Assembly (NCBI RefSeq): GCF_964340395.1
Contig: NC_135563.1
Span: forward strand, 17,354,151-17,418,150
Source: Glandiceps talaboti
Taxonomy: Eukaryota; Hemichordata; Enteropneusta; Spengelidae
DNA: 64,000 bases
Reading direction: 5' to 3'
In this document: positions 13,501-29,400 of the stretch, one piece after another
Numbering within the stretch: the stretch's first letter is position 1
How the letters are laid out: every line of letters starts with the position of its first letter
Program-made: the position numbers and the translations under genes
Notes under the pieces: model-generated
Databases searched by the model: none
What the model was told of the DNA's origin: nothing
Seen by the model: only the letters and a program-made list of their open reading frames with translations

Positions 13501-14127
13501 AAAAGAAAAAAAGAAGGCAACAGAGGAATTATTTTGAAATTGAAATTTTTTTTTTTTTTAAATCTATGATGGTATGGATAAAATTCTTATGTAATGTTCC
13601 TTCTAAGGACAATAGCATACTCATTGTGCTGTTACGTGTCATTAACAACTTTCCCCACCAAAATTTTCCATTTTCCCGCCAAAATTTCGGCTTTGAATAA
13701 CTTGTGAAGGTTGAAATATTATTAGGAAAAGGGAAACTATACTTTAACCAAGATAATTAAATCGGAAGACAAAAAAAGAAAGTACGAATTCCCCTTATTT
13801 TACAAAATAAAAGCCAAAAGAGTAAATTATTTCTTTAGAAATGCTTGCCTTCTCATTTTGATCCGTGCTAGCAACAAACAAATGATTTTCTTACCACTGT
13901 TTTCACAGAAACAAAATACGGATGAATATTGAACATTTGCTCAATATTATGAGGCCTTAGATGGAACATGGCTTTTTTGTTGTTTAGGAAAAGACATGAC
14001 TGATAATATGATATATATGGTTTGGTAATGGAAAGAAGGAAAAGAGATATCATATATATTATGCATTATGTAAATACCATGGACACATGAGTAAAACAGT
14101 ATTGGAATCCAGGACATTAGGGCACCC

Positions 14128-14168
<41 letters not shown>

Positions 14169-17100
14169 GTGTGTGTGTGTGTGCATGTGTATATGTGTGT
14201 GTGTGCATGTGCGTGTGTGTGTCTGTGTGTGTCTGTGTGTCTGTGTGTGTACATGTGTGTACATGTTGTGAGTGAGCAAGTGGATAACTTGTTCGCAATG
14301 ATCAGACTTTGAATTCCGTTGCTTTACAATCATTTCTAGAATTGTAAACCATCAGATTTATCTGGTATAAAAGTAAGATGTAAAATGACCGTCACAGTAT
14401 GGTATTGCAACAACATTCTTGAAAATATTTGTTTGGTTATCCCTAGAAGAAAGAGTTATCAAATTACACTGAATTTTTATGACACATCGAAATCACTATA
14501 TTAAGCACTAAATAATACATAGACAGCACATATCAAATAACATCACCACCTTATCAAACACACAAACACTATATCTAGTAAAAAACAACACCATATCACA
14601 CACCCAAAGCACTATATCAACCAAAAATAGCACTATATCACACACAAAACACCACTACATTAACACTGTTAGTCACTTTCATTTTGTCTTCAAGTGTTCT
14701 TTTTGTAGTCAAGTCACACTCTGATTTTCATTTTAAACTAATACTACCAGGGGTAGTACATAAATGTCTGTCTTCAGGCAGAGTATTTTCACTTTGTAAT
14801 ATTTGAACAATATTGGGGTACAAAAAAGAAATATTTATGTAAGATAAATTATAGCTAATGGGCGGGACAACTTTTAACACAGAATGCTTGCTGTAATATC
14901 ACAGCAGATTAGACAATTACTGACAAAATATGTCTTGAAGAGTAAAGACATGTGTATATCACATCCAACAATATATCTACCCTACACAAAGTTGACATCA
15001 AACAAACACATGTTAAACATTTGATGGTTTTCTGTCACTTGGATCAAGGGTACCATCTGATTTTGTGATAAATGTATCACAGAACTGGGAAAGAGATGTT
15101 AATATCTAACAGAACCCACGCACACACAAGATAAACAACTTCACAAACTAGTAACTGAATGTGTTAGTTCAACCTTTTCTTATCATGTCCTGTAGCTGAC
15201 CAACTCTCTCTGTAAAATAAATATGAAGAAATACCAAAACAGAAGACAAATAAATATCAATTGATTACAACTAATTTCAAAACTATTCTCTCGATAAAGA
15301 AATAGCTACACTACAATTTACATTGTGATTCCTTTTTTAAGATTTCTAGATTTGTAACAAACTTAGCATGAATACTCACAGTGTGTCGAGATGTAGTTGG
15401 TATTCAGTGTTCCATGGTTGATGTTGTAGTAAGTATTTCATGTTCAGTGCAGCCTTAGATGGCAGCAAGTGAGGACAGAACACTGGATCTGGTAAATCAT
15501 GGGGAAGAAAACAGGAATGAAATAAAGGTCAAAATCAAAAACATACTATTTTAAAGAATTTCATACAAAGAATACGGCCATATTGTTATGCTCACTTCAC
15601 TTCAGTTGAGTTCAGCTCAGGTCAGATATATGGATAAGGGGATGGCCCTGTCGGGGGCAGTGTTTTGGAGTTGTACATGGTGTTTCTCAAACTGACACAC
15701 CCCTCCCACAGCTTTGATGACCAAAGCCAAACATAATAACATCCCTCTGGTTCCATTAGTCATTATATATGACATGGGATACTACTACAGTGTAGATGGT
15801 GAATGAAATTGATGGCGCCATATACACTCTTTCATGCTTCAATGCCCTGGCAATTTTCTGCACAGGCAATGCATGCAGACACAAGTCTTAGAAACAACAT
15901 CCTTTCTTTTTCTTGTCCTTACAGGAGGCATTCAGTTTACATCTAGTTCAGTATCATAATACGTAATTTGACATGAAAAAGATCAACTTACAAGTTTTTT
16001 AGGTGCACATAGGTTTGAAATTCTGCCATCAGTTCTTTTAATCGATTAATCTCATTATCTTTCAAAGTCTAAAGGTACTCAGTTTTCACACATATAACCT
16101 CAATCTGGCATGCTTTGGAAAAATTAAAAAACAATTTATTTACCTGAAATTGATAAATCTTCAAGTGGTGAAGAACAGACTTTGAGATTGATATCAAAAA
16201 CTCTGAAACAGCCATCATTGGTTGCCAAGATAGGTTTATCTGAAGTTGCCCATTCTACGTCTGTTACCTTAGCAATCTCTCGTGGACTACGTAGATTACT
16301 CACTTGTTCAACCTGGAAAGACAAGATTTCTTCAAATCAAGGGCAAATGTGAAGCACTCAGAAAGAGTCCAACTGATAGGATAGCATACATCAATGTAAA
16401 ACACTCAGAAAGAGTCTCATCTATTGGCCAGCATAGATCAATGTGAAGAATTCAGGTAGCCTTTCACTGATTGGACAGCACGTAAAGCATTCAAAGTCAC
16501 ACGGATTGGCCAGCACATCCAATGTCAAGCCCTCAGATAGCCTTCCACTGATTGGACAGCATGCATAACTATAACTTTAACATAATCATTAACGATAAAG
16601 ACAACAGGAGTCGTTATGTAATATGACCTAACCCCATGGCAAGGGTTTCAAGCCAAGATTCTTGTATTTATGCTTTCATATCAGTCAGAATTATTCTTCA
16701 GTTCAGGACCAACTTTTTCCATAATTCTGCCAGACAACTGTTTTTCTAACCTAAATTTTAATCCTCTCTGATTTGTGCCTTTAATCACTTACGTCTTTAG
16801 TATCCCATACATCCATACCATCATTGTACAGTACAAGTAATTTATGATTTCCTTTACCAGGAGCGAATTTTATTTTCTTAATCCATCCTCTGTGAGTTGG
16901 TACAGCTCTGTTGACATAAAGGGTAATAGAATATTGCTTTGACCTTATCAGTATGATTACACTACATTTCAGGATTACAGTTCTGGGTTTCCTATAATAA
17001 ACATGTTATTTTCTCAAACAAAACAATACTATGACCGGAGTTGATCTTTGTGCAAAGTTTGAATAAACTCTCCCATTACATGCATAGCACTACATGTCTG

Positions 17101-18488
17101 TAAGCACACAAGTGTTTTTCTCAACCTTAAAGTGACAAAAGCCATATTTATAAGCCCTTTCACTAAATTGAAAATACTATTCTATTACAATGTTGATGCT
17201 GATGTTGATGTTGATGCATGCCTTGGATGGCATTAATAATTGTCTTCTGGTCCTACCAGATCCGTAACTATACAGCTGGTTGACTGGGGCATAACAGTTG
17301 TTTCTTTCTACCTCTTGTATTTCTGGGAGTCCCATAACAACATGAACCTACCTGGATACTCTAGCTTTCAGGTCCCATATACTGAGATTACCATCCACAT
17401 CACCAAGTACTATAGTATCACCCTTCCATGCTATACATGTTACACTGCCCATACCACTCTACACAAAGACACAGCAAAAGAAACAATCACTTTGTTTTCC
17501 CAAGTAACAAAATACCAAATTTTGAACAGTAGGTTTGACAAGTACAGCTTACATGTGTTTCCATGTCTTATTGGCAATACAATTTTGTTGTTTTTGTGGC
17601 CTTTATATGTGCATGACTTGAATCCATTTTGATAAAAAAGGTTCCGCCATCTTGTTTCATCAGATCATCTTGTGTTTTCTGCTTCATGAAAAGTCAATGA
17701 ACTTTGGGGTTTACAATTACGTTTAGGTAGGGTTGGCTTATTGAAAATACACTTTTTTGTAACAGCTTTCGAATTCATCCTTGACTTGAAAATGTACAAA
17801 ATATATTGCAATCAAAATAGCAAACTAAACAAATCTCATGCTGCATAAATACTAAAGGATTATACAACCAAAAACGTTGTTTCTTTACGCTGGATCATAG
17901 TTTGTATTAGCTCCGAACACGTAAGAGTGATTTAGCAGAAATATACTGGGTAAATGATTTATGCTCTGAGTCTGGAACTACTGCAAAATCACTAAAGGTT
18001 ATGATTTTAATTAATCATCTAAATTCTGATAAAAACTCTGAATTAATTATTGCAAACACAATTTGTTATATATGTGTGTGGTGGAGAGCAATCAACTCAC
18101 CTCTGGTGGTATTTTGGCGCCATCTTTGATAATATTACCCTCCACAAAGAAATGATACAATAATCCATTTGTGTCAGTGAACACAAAATGTTCCTTCACA
18201 TTGAGAGGGTGGCTTCCCTTTCTTTCACTTCTACTACTGGTATCTGTTGACAAATTCAACACAATATTTAGTTTTTTCAAAAATGTGAAACATCAGAATA
18301 AAGCTAATTTTTTTATCCTTATATATAGTGAAATTACTTTGTATAACATTATGAAGCAACATCATTTCAATGTTGAACAAATTAGCAGTTGAATTAGATA
18401 TATAGACAGTGACATTGACAGACAGACAGACAGACAGATAGACACATACACAGACAGACAGACACAGACACACAGACACACACACACA

Positions 18489-18558
<70 letters not shown>

Positions 18559-19706
18559 GGATGGATATGAACATTCCTAGAGCCCCTTCAAAAATGTTCA
18601 TTGGGACTAGTTAACAACTAAAGGTCTGTTGAAGTATACTAGTATATAAATGTTTCTCAATAACACCTTTGATGAAAGAAGTCCATATTATTCATGATAC
18701 TAAACTTGATCATTTCCGGATTCAAAATGGCTGCCAAACTACAAGTGGCCATAACACAAAATCACATCTTCCCTTTTACTGTAAGTCTAAACCCACAGAA
18801 TTAATACTATCTTATAAATCAAGTTACCAGGCATAGGTACTGAGGAGTTTCCTGTAGTACTTTCAGATGCCGATAATTGGGTAGTTGAAGATGTACTGCT
18901 TCCAACATCTTGTGCCAATTTCTTCTTTAAACTCTTCAGATTACTAGATGGGGACCATTCCTGATAAGAAGATAATCCATGGAAGATATGTATATATATC
19001 TTATATTGACTGAGACAGATATGACAATTTGAAAGTCATACAATAGTGAGGTGAGGTGAGGTGAGGTGAGGTGAGGTGAGGTGGGGTGGGGTGGGGTGAG
19101 GAAAGAGGTGAGGTGAGGGGTGAGGTGAGGTGAGGGGTGAGGTGAGGTGAGGGTGAGGTGAGGTGGGGTGAGGTGAGGTGAGGTGAGGTGAGGTGAGGTG
19201 AGGTGAGGTGAGGTGAGGTGAGGTGGGTTGGGGTGAGGTGATGTGAGGGGTGAGGCGAGGGTGAGGTGAGGTGGTGAGGTGAGGTGAGGTGGTGAGGTGA
19301 GGTGAGGTAAGATTAAAGTTCAAGTGAGGTGAAGGGATCGGAGGGTGGCATAAGGTAGAGTGAATTTTAGAGAGGTGAGGTAAGGTGACACAAAACAAAA
19401 CAGACTGAGGTACATAAAAGTTATACTAAAATGATTTTTAATTTTCAATTGTTCAACCTACTAGAGCTGTTATGATAGGAAAGTTCTTTGGCATTTCTCT
19501 TAGTAATGTACCAGTACGTAGATCCCATAATTCAAAGGGTTTCTCCTTGAACACGATGATGAAGTACTGCCTGGATAGAGATGTAGAAATGAAAGAACAT
19601 ATCAGATTGTACATATGGTAATACCACAGGGTGTGTTTGTCATATCAAATATTCACAATTGTAGTGCAAGAATTCAAGAGTGAAAGTTGCTCTTTTTATG
19701 TACAAG

Positions 19707-19768
<62 letters not shown>

Positions 19769-20496
19769 CACAGACAGGCAGACAGACATACAGAGACAGA
19801 CAGACAGACAGATAGACAGACAGACACACACAGAGAGACAGAGGCAGACAGATAGATAGAGATACAGACAGATAGATAGACAGACAGACAGACACAGACA
19901 GACATACATACAGACAGACAGACAGACAGACAGAGGCAGAGACAGACAGATAGATAGACAGATACAGACAGAATGTCGGTCTAGCTGTACTGTGTTTGTT
20001 TCTGTCTGTGTGTGCCATCAGTTTTACAACCAAAATTTAGTGATAGGTCAATAACTTAGTCATATGCACAATACTGATGGATATTTACTGTCTGTAATGA
20101 AAATAACACTATCTACATAATAACATCTTCTTATCTCCCTCTTGGGCCGAAAACTGACAATGATATACTTACTTGAGGTGAGAGACACGCAACATCTCAA
20201 TTGGCGATTCTTCATTCTTATCACCCCTAAATGTAGTAGTACGTCCAGTCTGCATATCTGTCAGGATAAGCTCATTGCGGACTGTACCACTGTTTGTGGG
20301 GTTGGGATAAGCATACGAAAGGAAGCTGTTGAGACTGACCCATTCGATTCCTCTGATCTGAGTAAGATGGATATTGTACTCTCTCCATAGTAGACCACTT
20401 GACAAATTGTACACTTGAATAAGGCCTGCAGAGTTACCTAATGTGTAGATCAGATCATGTGTATTAGTTTTGACTGACTGACTGATTGATTGATTG

Positions 20497-20534
<38 letters not shown>

Positions 20535-23500
20535 CGATTGATTGATTGATTGATTATCTGAAGTGTTAAAACTGAGCAGCATAGACTGGTATTTTGATAT
20601 AATAACTCACCTAGTGCCACCAGAGGCTGGTATACATTGTAATTCTTGGTAGTTAATGGTGGACACATTCTGATCACCAGAGGGGGTGCAGCCACACCAT
20701 TCAACAGCCCAACGAGGACAAACTTTAAAACCACACCTCGACCCTGCTGCATCTGATCTCCGCAATGAAACTGCACTTGTCCAATCAAGTCACTTAAACA
20801 CATCTTTGGATAGAGAACAGCAACAGGCGTCTTCATTTTGACTTCCATTTTTGGTTTCACTTCATCTTTATCCTTCACAGCTGGGAGGAACTCAAAACTC
20901 CCATTTGAACTGGAATAGCCAGGAGAGTGCAGTGGTGTCAGGGACGGAATATGTGAGTTGTTGGTGTGTGGGACATATTCAGTTGTCTTCAGGGACCATA
21001 TCATTACTCGGCCATCATTCATGATGAGTGCGACAGACCGTTCAGTGCACGGGCAACTGTAGATGCCGAATGGTCTGACATGTTTGGTGACCCGTAGATG
21101 ATCCGACTGACATCGTAAATCGTAAACGACATCTTGAATACTCTCTCCAAATGATGAAAGTGATGTGGAATCACCTACAGAAAACATAATGTTTCATCAT
21201 TGTTGTTTAGTCTAGTTCCTATACACTATCATTACAATTTATACCTTCATTCACAGTATAGTCAAACCTGTTGTTCTAGAAGTCCTGAGATGCAATATTT
21301 AAAATTGATCTACAGCCATCCACACAGTCATTAACATCATGTCTTTGTTAATCAGTCGCAAAATTCTACCAGTGATAGTTCCTCATAAAGTTAGTGTTTA
21401 TTGGGGCAGTTATGTAATCTCCAAATATGGTATATTTGTCAGCACAGGACGCTACTTATACACTGTTTATGTCACTATAGCAGCTGGGGTTCACTGTTTA
21501 GATGAACAACTTTCTGTGCTCATCAAGGGAGTCTGACCAGACTGTGGTTCCGTTGGCATCCCAACTGTGGTCATAGACCACAGTTGGCATCCAGACTGTG
21601 GTTATAGACCACAGTTGGCATCCAGACTACATTGTTGTAGAAATTTGGAAATAGCATTCTAGCAAGAAAAAATACCATTGTTTTTGGAGAAATTTTCATA
21701 ATAAAGATCACACAGTTTGATATACACCTTCTTCACAATCTGTGCTGCATTGACCAGTTGGTTTTATTCATTTTATATGCTGACAAAGCCATATAAACAT
21801 TGACAAACAGTACACCAGGGACCTAGTTTTAATGTCTTTTTATGTTACTTATAACTTTTTATAGTTACCATGGTTACAGTTATTGGGGGCGGAACTCATT
21901 GCTCTATAATGGCCGATCACATACAATTTCAGACAGCATCTACCATGTACAAATGGAACTTGTAATATAGACAAGAAAAGTACACAAATGAATTGGATTA
22001 ATAGCAATTGGCACAGCATGCTAAAAGCATGGAGACATCTCATGGTTTGATAGGAACGGTTCATACTAGCCTCTTGAAATAGCAGTTAGATTTAGAATGA
22101 ATGTCAAGGTGTTAGCTAGCTGTCACGGTGACCATGAATTATCAAATTTTATTTCAATCACCAATTCTGATGAAAACATCGTAAATGTGAGGATGTGTGA
22201 CATTGTCAGTGGCAAACTGTACAATTGTTGACTTGGACCATGGACAAGAATGATTGGATCATAGTATAGAACGTAAAGCCTACACATGTGTGCTGCGTGC
22301 ATGCCTCAGTTTCAATACACAAGTTGTATCCCCCCTCCCCCTTCCATCGCTCATTTCATTTTGGCTGTGTTTGTGTCAGACAGATATTAAACACAAATAT
22401 ACCTGTATCTGAGTATTCATGCTGTTTCTTGCCAATTATTTTGCGATAGACAAAACAATCCATGATCAAAAATATGCATCACTCATTTTCATTTTCACAT
22501 TTGAAATTTCACAGACCAACCCTACAGAGAAATAGTATGTGCTAAGAGGGTCTTACGTAATCAGTAAACTTTGTATAAAAGGAAGTCACTATTGAGACAG
22601 TCTGGATGCCAACTGTGGTTATATAACCAGTCTGGTCAAACTCCATTGATCAGCACAGAAAGTTGTTCATCTAATCTGTGAATTCCAGCTGCTATAGCAC
22701 CATAAACAGTGTGTAAGGGGTGGACCATTTGATATCCTGGGGGGGGGGGGCTTGGAAGATTTCAGGAAAAAAAAAAGATGCCAAATGGAGTTGCTTGAAA
22801 AAAAAAATCCGGAAATGAGTGGGTGATGAAAAAAAAAGATGGACCACTGCTGCTAGAAAAAAAATGTCTTGGCAGGGAAATGATGCACAAGTTTGAGTGT
22901 ACTGTTCAACCTGCCCGTACCTCTCCAACCAGGACACTTGTCAGATCATGACAAACATTTTCAAACACATGTCAGGGACCAGTCAGTTTTGTTGGCCTGT
23001 GGTACATATATATATTTGTTCTTGTCTCTCTTTCTTCCATAAATTTTTTAAATATTACTTCATGTAAGGGTTCAAACATAACTATACATAAAATTATACA
23101 TATACATGCATTACCTATCTACCACACTAGTTACAGAACATGTCATTTTATTTAAAAAATTGTTCGAGTCTCTTCAGTATGAATTTGTCAGAAGGGATGA
23201 ATATACTTCCTATTTCGGACACTTCATGTATCGACACTGCAAATCAAATTCAAGTTTCTATTGTACACTAGGTATGACCTCCTAAAGTGCTTCAACACAT
23301 CAGTAATTTTACTATACATGCGATATCAATCCCCCTATACCAATGTTACAGGCCCACTTTTATAACATGGAAAAGTTATTTAAAAAGAAATATTTTCTTT
23401 AGCTTTTCGAATATTACCTCAGAGGCTATGAATAACCTAAAAATTGCCTAAATAGAAACAAAAAACTCTAGATCTGCCAGGGGGGAAACCCTTTGGACTC

Positions 23501-24026
23501 CCTCACCCCAGAGGCCACTCATTCGTTAAACCAACAATAAAATTCACCTAAATTGGTAAAAAAACTTCAAAAGACCCCCATAAGAGGTAGACATGTCCCA
23601 ATCTCAAATCAAAGTTCTTCCCTCTACCTCTTACAGTCAAGATGCTATGAAACTTTATTTCAAAAATGTTTCAACCTTATGTAGTTGCTTTTTACATGTT
23701 AGTGCTGTCTTGTACAGATTGCAAATTGTTGTCTGAAAGTGTCTGTGAATAGCCTAAAAATTGACTTTAGGAGTAAAAAAATCCTCCAGGGCTTCTAGGG
23801 GGAGAACCCCTAGAACCCCCTCCCCTTAAGAGGTAGACATGTCCCAGTCTGATATCAAAGTTCTTTCCTCCACCTCTTACAGTCAAGATGCTATGAAACT
23901 TTATTTCAAAAATGTTTCAACCTTATGTAGTTGCTCTTTACATGTTAGAGATGTCTTGTAAAGCTTGCAAATTATTTTCTGAAAGTGTCAGTGAATAGCC
24001 TAAAAATTGGCTTTAAGAGTAACACA

Positions 24027-24058
<32 letters not shown>

Positions 24059-26432
24059 GTCCCTCATAAACTTAGTGTTTATTGGGGCAGTTATGTAATG
24101 TCCAAATATGGTATATTTGTCAGCACAGGACGCTACTTATATACTGTTTATGTCACTATAGCAGCTGGGGTTCACGGTTTAGATGAACAACTTTCTGTGC
24201 TCATCAAGGGAGTCTGACCAGACTGTGGTTCAGTTGGCATCCCAACTGTGGTTATAGACCACAGTTGGCATCCGGACTACATTGTTGTAGAAATCTGGAA
24301 ATAGCATTCTAGCAAGAAAAAATACCATTGTTTTTGGAGAAATTTTCATAATAAAGATCACACAGTTCGATATACACCTTCTTCACAATCTGTGCTGAAT
24401 TGACCAGTTGGTTTTATTCATTTTACATGCTGACAAAGCCATATAAACATTGACAAACAGTACACCAGGGACCTAGTTTTGATTGTCTTTTTATGTTACG
24501 CTATAACTTTTTATAGTTACCATGGTTACAGTTATTGGGGGCGGAACTCACTGCTCTATAATGGCCGATCACATACAATTTCAGACAGCATATACCGTGT
24601 ACAAATGGAATTTGTTATATAGACAAGAAAAATACACAAATGAATTGGATTAATAGCAATTGGCACAGCATGCTAAAAGCATGGAGACATCTCATGGTTT
24701 GATAGGAACGGTTTATACTAGCCTCTTGAAATAGCAGTTAGATTTAGAATGAATGTCAAGGTGTTAGCTAGCTGTCACGGTGACCATGAATTATCAAATT
24801 TTATTTCAATCACCAATTCTGATGAAATCATCGTAAATGTGAGGATGTGTGACATTGTCAGTAGCAAACTGTACAATTGTTAACTTGGACCATGGACAAG
24901 AATGATTGGATCATAGTATAGAACGTAAAGCCTACACATGTGTGCTGCCTGCATGCCTCAGTTTGTAATAGTATATACAAGTTGTATCCCCCCTCCCCCT
25001 TCCATCGCTCATTTCATTTTTGGCTGTGTTTGTGTCAGACAGATATTAAACACAAATATACCTGTATCTGAGTATTCATGCTGTTTCTTGCCAATTATTT
25101 TGCGATAGACAAAACAATCCATGATCAAAAATATGCATCACTCATTTTCATTTTCACATTTGAAATTTCACAGACCAACCCTATAGAGAAATAGTATGTG
25201 CTAAGGGGGTCTTACGTAATCAGTAAACTTTGTATAAAAGGAAGTCACCATTGAGACAGTCTGGATGCCAACTGTGGTTATATAACCAGTCTGGTCAAAC
25301 TCCCTTGATCAGCACAGAAAGTTGTTCATCTAATCAGTGAATCCCTGCTGCTATAGCACCATAAACAGTGTGTAAGGGGTGGACCATTTGATATCCTGGG
25401 GGGGGGGGGGGGGCTTGGAAGATTTCAGGAAAAAAAAAGATGCCAAATGGAGTTGCTTGAAAAAAAAAATCCGGAAATGAGTGGGTGATGAAAAAAAAAG
25501 ATGGACCACTGCTGCTAGAAAAAAAATGTCTTGGCAGGGAAATGATGCACAAGTTTGAGTATACTGTTCAACCTGCCCGTACCTCTCCAACCAGGACACT
25601 TGTCAGATCATGACAAACATTTTCAAACACATGTCAGGGACCAGTCAGTTTTGTTGGCCTGTGGTACATATATATATTTGTTCTTGTCTCTCTTTCTTCC
25701 ATAAATTTTTTAAATATTACTTCATGTAAGGGTTCAAACATAACTATACATAAAATTATACATATACATGCATTACCTATCTACCACACTAGTTACAGAA
25801 CATGTCATTTTATTTTTTAAATTGTTTGAGTCTCTTCAGTATGAATTTGTCAGAAGGGATGAATATACTTCCTATTTCGGACACTTCATGTATCGACACT
25901 GCAAATCAAATTCAAGTTTCTATTGTACACTAGGTATGTTTTCCTAAAGTGCTCTCACACATCAGTAATATTACTATACATGCAATATCAATCCCCCTAT
26001 ACCAATGTTACAGGCCCACTTTTATAACATGGAAAAGTTATTTAAAAAGAAATATTTTCTTTAGCTTTTCGAATATTACCTCAGAGGCTATGAATAACCT
26101 AAAAATTGCCTAAATAGAAACAAAAAACTCCAGATCTGCCAGGGGGGAAACCCTTTGGACTCCCTCACCCCAGAGGCCACTCATTCGTTAAACCAACAAT
26201 AAAATTCACCGAAATTGGTAAAAAACTTCAAAAGACCCCCATAAGAGGTAGACATGTCCCAATCTCAAATCAAAGTTCTTCCCTCCACCTCTTACAGTCA
26301 AGATGCTATGAAACTTTATTTCAAAAATGTTTCAACCTTATGTAGTTGCTCTTTACATGTTAGAGATGTCTTGTAAAGCTTGCAAATTATTTTCTGAAAG
26401 TGTCAGTGAATAGCCTAAAAATTGGCTTTAAG

Positions 26433-26491
<59 letters not shown>

Positions 26492-29400
26492 GGGTGGACA
26501 TATCCCAGTCTCAAAGCTCTTCCCTCTACAGCTTACTGTCAAAATGCTATGAAACTTTATTCACAGGGGTCAGTGACTTTTTGTCGGCCCAATGGAAAAA
26601 AGCACTGACCACCCCTATCCCCCCAGGCTGGAGAAACTGACCGGTCTGTCTGAATGTTTGAGCTCATCAATCAAGTTTCCGATTTGCATTTTCAGTGTAT
26701 CATCATACTATGGCATAAAAACTGTCAATGATGTTTGAGAATCAAACATGTATTGAAATATGTAGATTTCTAAATATAATCTGTGTGTGATAGAACAGCA
26801 TCTTTTTACTCTCTTTATAATACCCTGTGTGAAAACCAAACAGAAAATTGTGGCAACAAAAGTAGGAGTTCAACATAGGCGTAAACAAAATCTGGATACT
26901 AGTATCTAAAAGAAGGAAAGAAAAAAAAGTTGCCAGCATAGGCGAAGGAGAAAAAAAATAATTCACAGGCAAGTAGGTGGGAAAAAAAATAATGACTCGC
27001 CACCAATCTTCCAAGCCCCCCCCCCCCAGGATATCAAATGGTCTACCCCTTACACAAGTAAATGAGTCGCATTGACCCTGTTGTAATACTGAAATAGTCC
27101 AAGGACAGTCCACACCCTGAGAGTTTATTTTAGAACATGACATATATAAACAAAGTCATAAAAGCTTCCCCTCAACCTAAATCAGAGGCACTCGCTGTTC
27201 TTTTGTGTCAGTTATCTTGTTGTGATGTCTCTACTTGAAGGTCACTTCATGTACACCAATACACTGCTCTTTATTTGCCAGTTGTATGTCAAGAGGCTAT
27301 AAACCGTTCCTCAAACGTCTCTGTGCTCCTCGAACATCTCTGTGCTTCTAGCATGCTGTGCCAATTGCTATTAATCCATTTCATTTGTGTACTTTTCCTG
27401 TCTATAACAGGTTTCATTTGTCCACGTCACGCAGTCGAAGATTGTACAAATCTGAAAACACAGTATCTCACTATACAAACTGTATATATAACAAATGTGA
27501 CCTGACGGACAGCACATTTTAATTCAATTTCCAATCCTTTCAAATTCAAATTCAAAATAAACTTTTATTGAATATCAATGCAAGTTTCCCTGGTGATCTT
27601 TTATTTTGGTGAATACTTTTCTCTAACTATTGGTCTTTTGACAATGGGCATAGTAGTTAACAATACAATACAATACATATGTTTATATCAAAGACAACCT
27701 CACACCATTGAGAGCAAGATTGGTGCGAACTAAAGAAAGTTGAAAGACTGAAAGGCAAAGTGTGGACAATTGAAGGTAGAATTTTTTGCAAGTTCACTGA
27801 AAATGATTGTGAGGTAAAGTATACCATTGAAAGCCTGATTGATCTGTTTAAAATAGGGTGGTCTGAAGAAAGAATTAAGGGGCTAGATCTCTATTTGAAA
27901 GCATAGGACAGACCAGACCCCTTTACTATCAGCAATTATGCAATTCAGCACGATCATAGCTATGCTTGTAGTTCTCATCCAAACATACGTTTCTCTAGTA
28001 TTAATGTTTGTGGGCTACGTGCTAAAAGCAAACTTGGTATCATTGACAATTACATAGAACACTTTGACTTTGTTTGCCTCAGTGAGACAAAAACCGATCA
28101 TGTTGATGTTAACACCTTACCAGGCTTTAGGTATATTCCAATGAGTTTATAAAAACAGAGCAGCCACACTTACGGTGGTATCCATGGTCTTGGTATTTTA
28201 GTTCGTGAAAAATATTGTAAATATGTCACTGTAGTTGATAACACTATGTCTGAAAGTGTATTTTGGTTGAAGATCAATGAAAATGCATTTGGGTTTGAAA
28301 TGTTACTTGGCGCAGTTTACCTCCCACATGAAGGTTCCCTACATTATCATAATGAGATTTTCGATTACTTGATGGAGGATATAAATATGTTAAAAAGTAA
28401 GTTAGATTGTCCTATTTTATTGCTTGGTGACTTTAATGCCAGAACAGGTACTCTCAGTGATATCATTACAATTGAGGAAGAAACTGTTCTAAATTGTGGA
28501 ATTGACATTGAAAATATTTATGATAGTGTGCATAATCTGGATCAATTGGGGATTACAACTCAAAGATATAACCATGATAAATCTACTAATAATAATGGGT
28601 TTGATTTACTTGAAGTCTGTAAAGGTTTAAATCTGAAGATTGTCAATGGAAGACTGGGAAATGATTATGGCCAGGGAAATTTTACATGTTATAAACCTAA
28701 TGGTTCTAGCACAGTAGATTATGCAATAATTGCATCTCCATCTTTGTTCCCACTAGTTACAGATTTTGAAATTGATTCATTCGACAGCTGTCTTTCTGAT
28801 GTACATTATCCTGTAAACCTTATTATCAAAGCGAAAATTGCAAGTTCTGTTAATGAATCTTCCAGTGACACCTCTCAGGTTATTCCTACTTCTAATTCTG
28901 TAAACGGTAATTTTAACTCACTCAAAACTAAATGGCAGACTGAACTTTCAGGTGTCTTCAAAAACGCATGAGCATGCAGAGGCCATTGAAACCCTAAATA
29001 AAAAGATTGCTAGTACTAAAGTTAAACAAATGTTTGTTGCAGCAAGTTGACATGGACATCTTAACTACAGATCTGTGTGAGATTTTCATAAGTACTGCAA
29101 AGTCGGTCGGTATGATCAAAGAAGTTATTTCTAGAAAACCAAAATGCAATAAGAAACAGTTGAATTCGAACATAAACTTGTGGAAACCATTAACTTCTTA
29201 TTTCAGATCGCCGTTTTCAAATTGAGAACCATAATAACTTGTGCACTATCTGCAACCTAAATGAATTAGGCGATGAATACCATTACATCCTTGTTTGCCC
29301 TGCTTTTAAAGAATTTAGACATAAATTTATCAAGAGTTATTATTACACGAAGCCAAATACACTAAAATTTGAAGAGTTACTCAACTGTAAATATTACACC

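Larger units (their letters stand above)
11960..15379. other. WDR11 intron 16
   Basis: 3.4 kb, AT-rich. Contains an AAAGGTT heptamer run (about 12085-12119), a GT microsatellite (14129-14272) and loose repeats around CACTATATCA (14560-14650). No exon is supported. Confidence 0.6.

Noticed and set aside
15150-15210. A possible extra WDR11 exon on the minus strand starting AGAGAGTTGGTCAGC
   Set aside because: It runs into TGA without a good donor, and exon 16 joins exon 17 directly in phase with the family sequence preserved.
17240-17632. 130-codon plus-strand open frame
   Set aside because: It lies over WDR11 exon 13 on the opposite strand and is its shadow plus intron sequence.
25351-25599. 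Repeated 82-codon frame also present at 22692-22937
   Set aside because: A product of the A-rich and G-rich tracts of the GGGGT element; the copies differ in frame length and show no domain.
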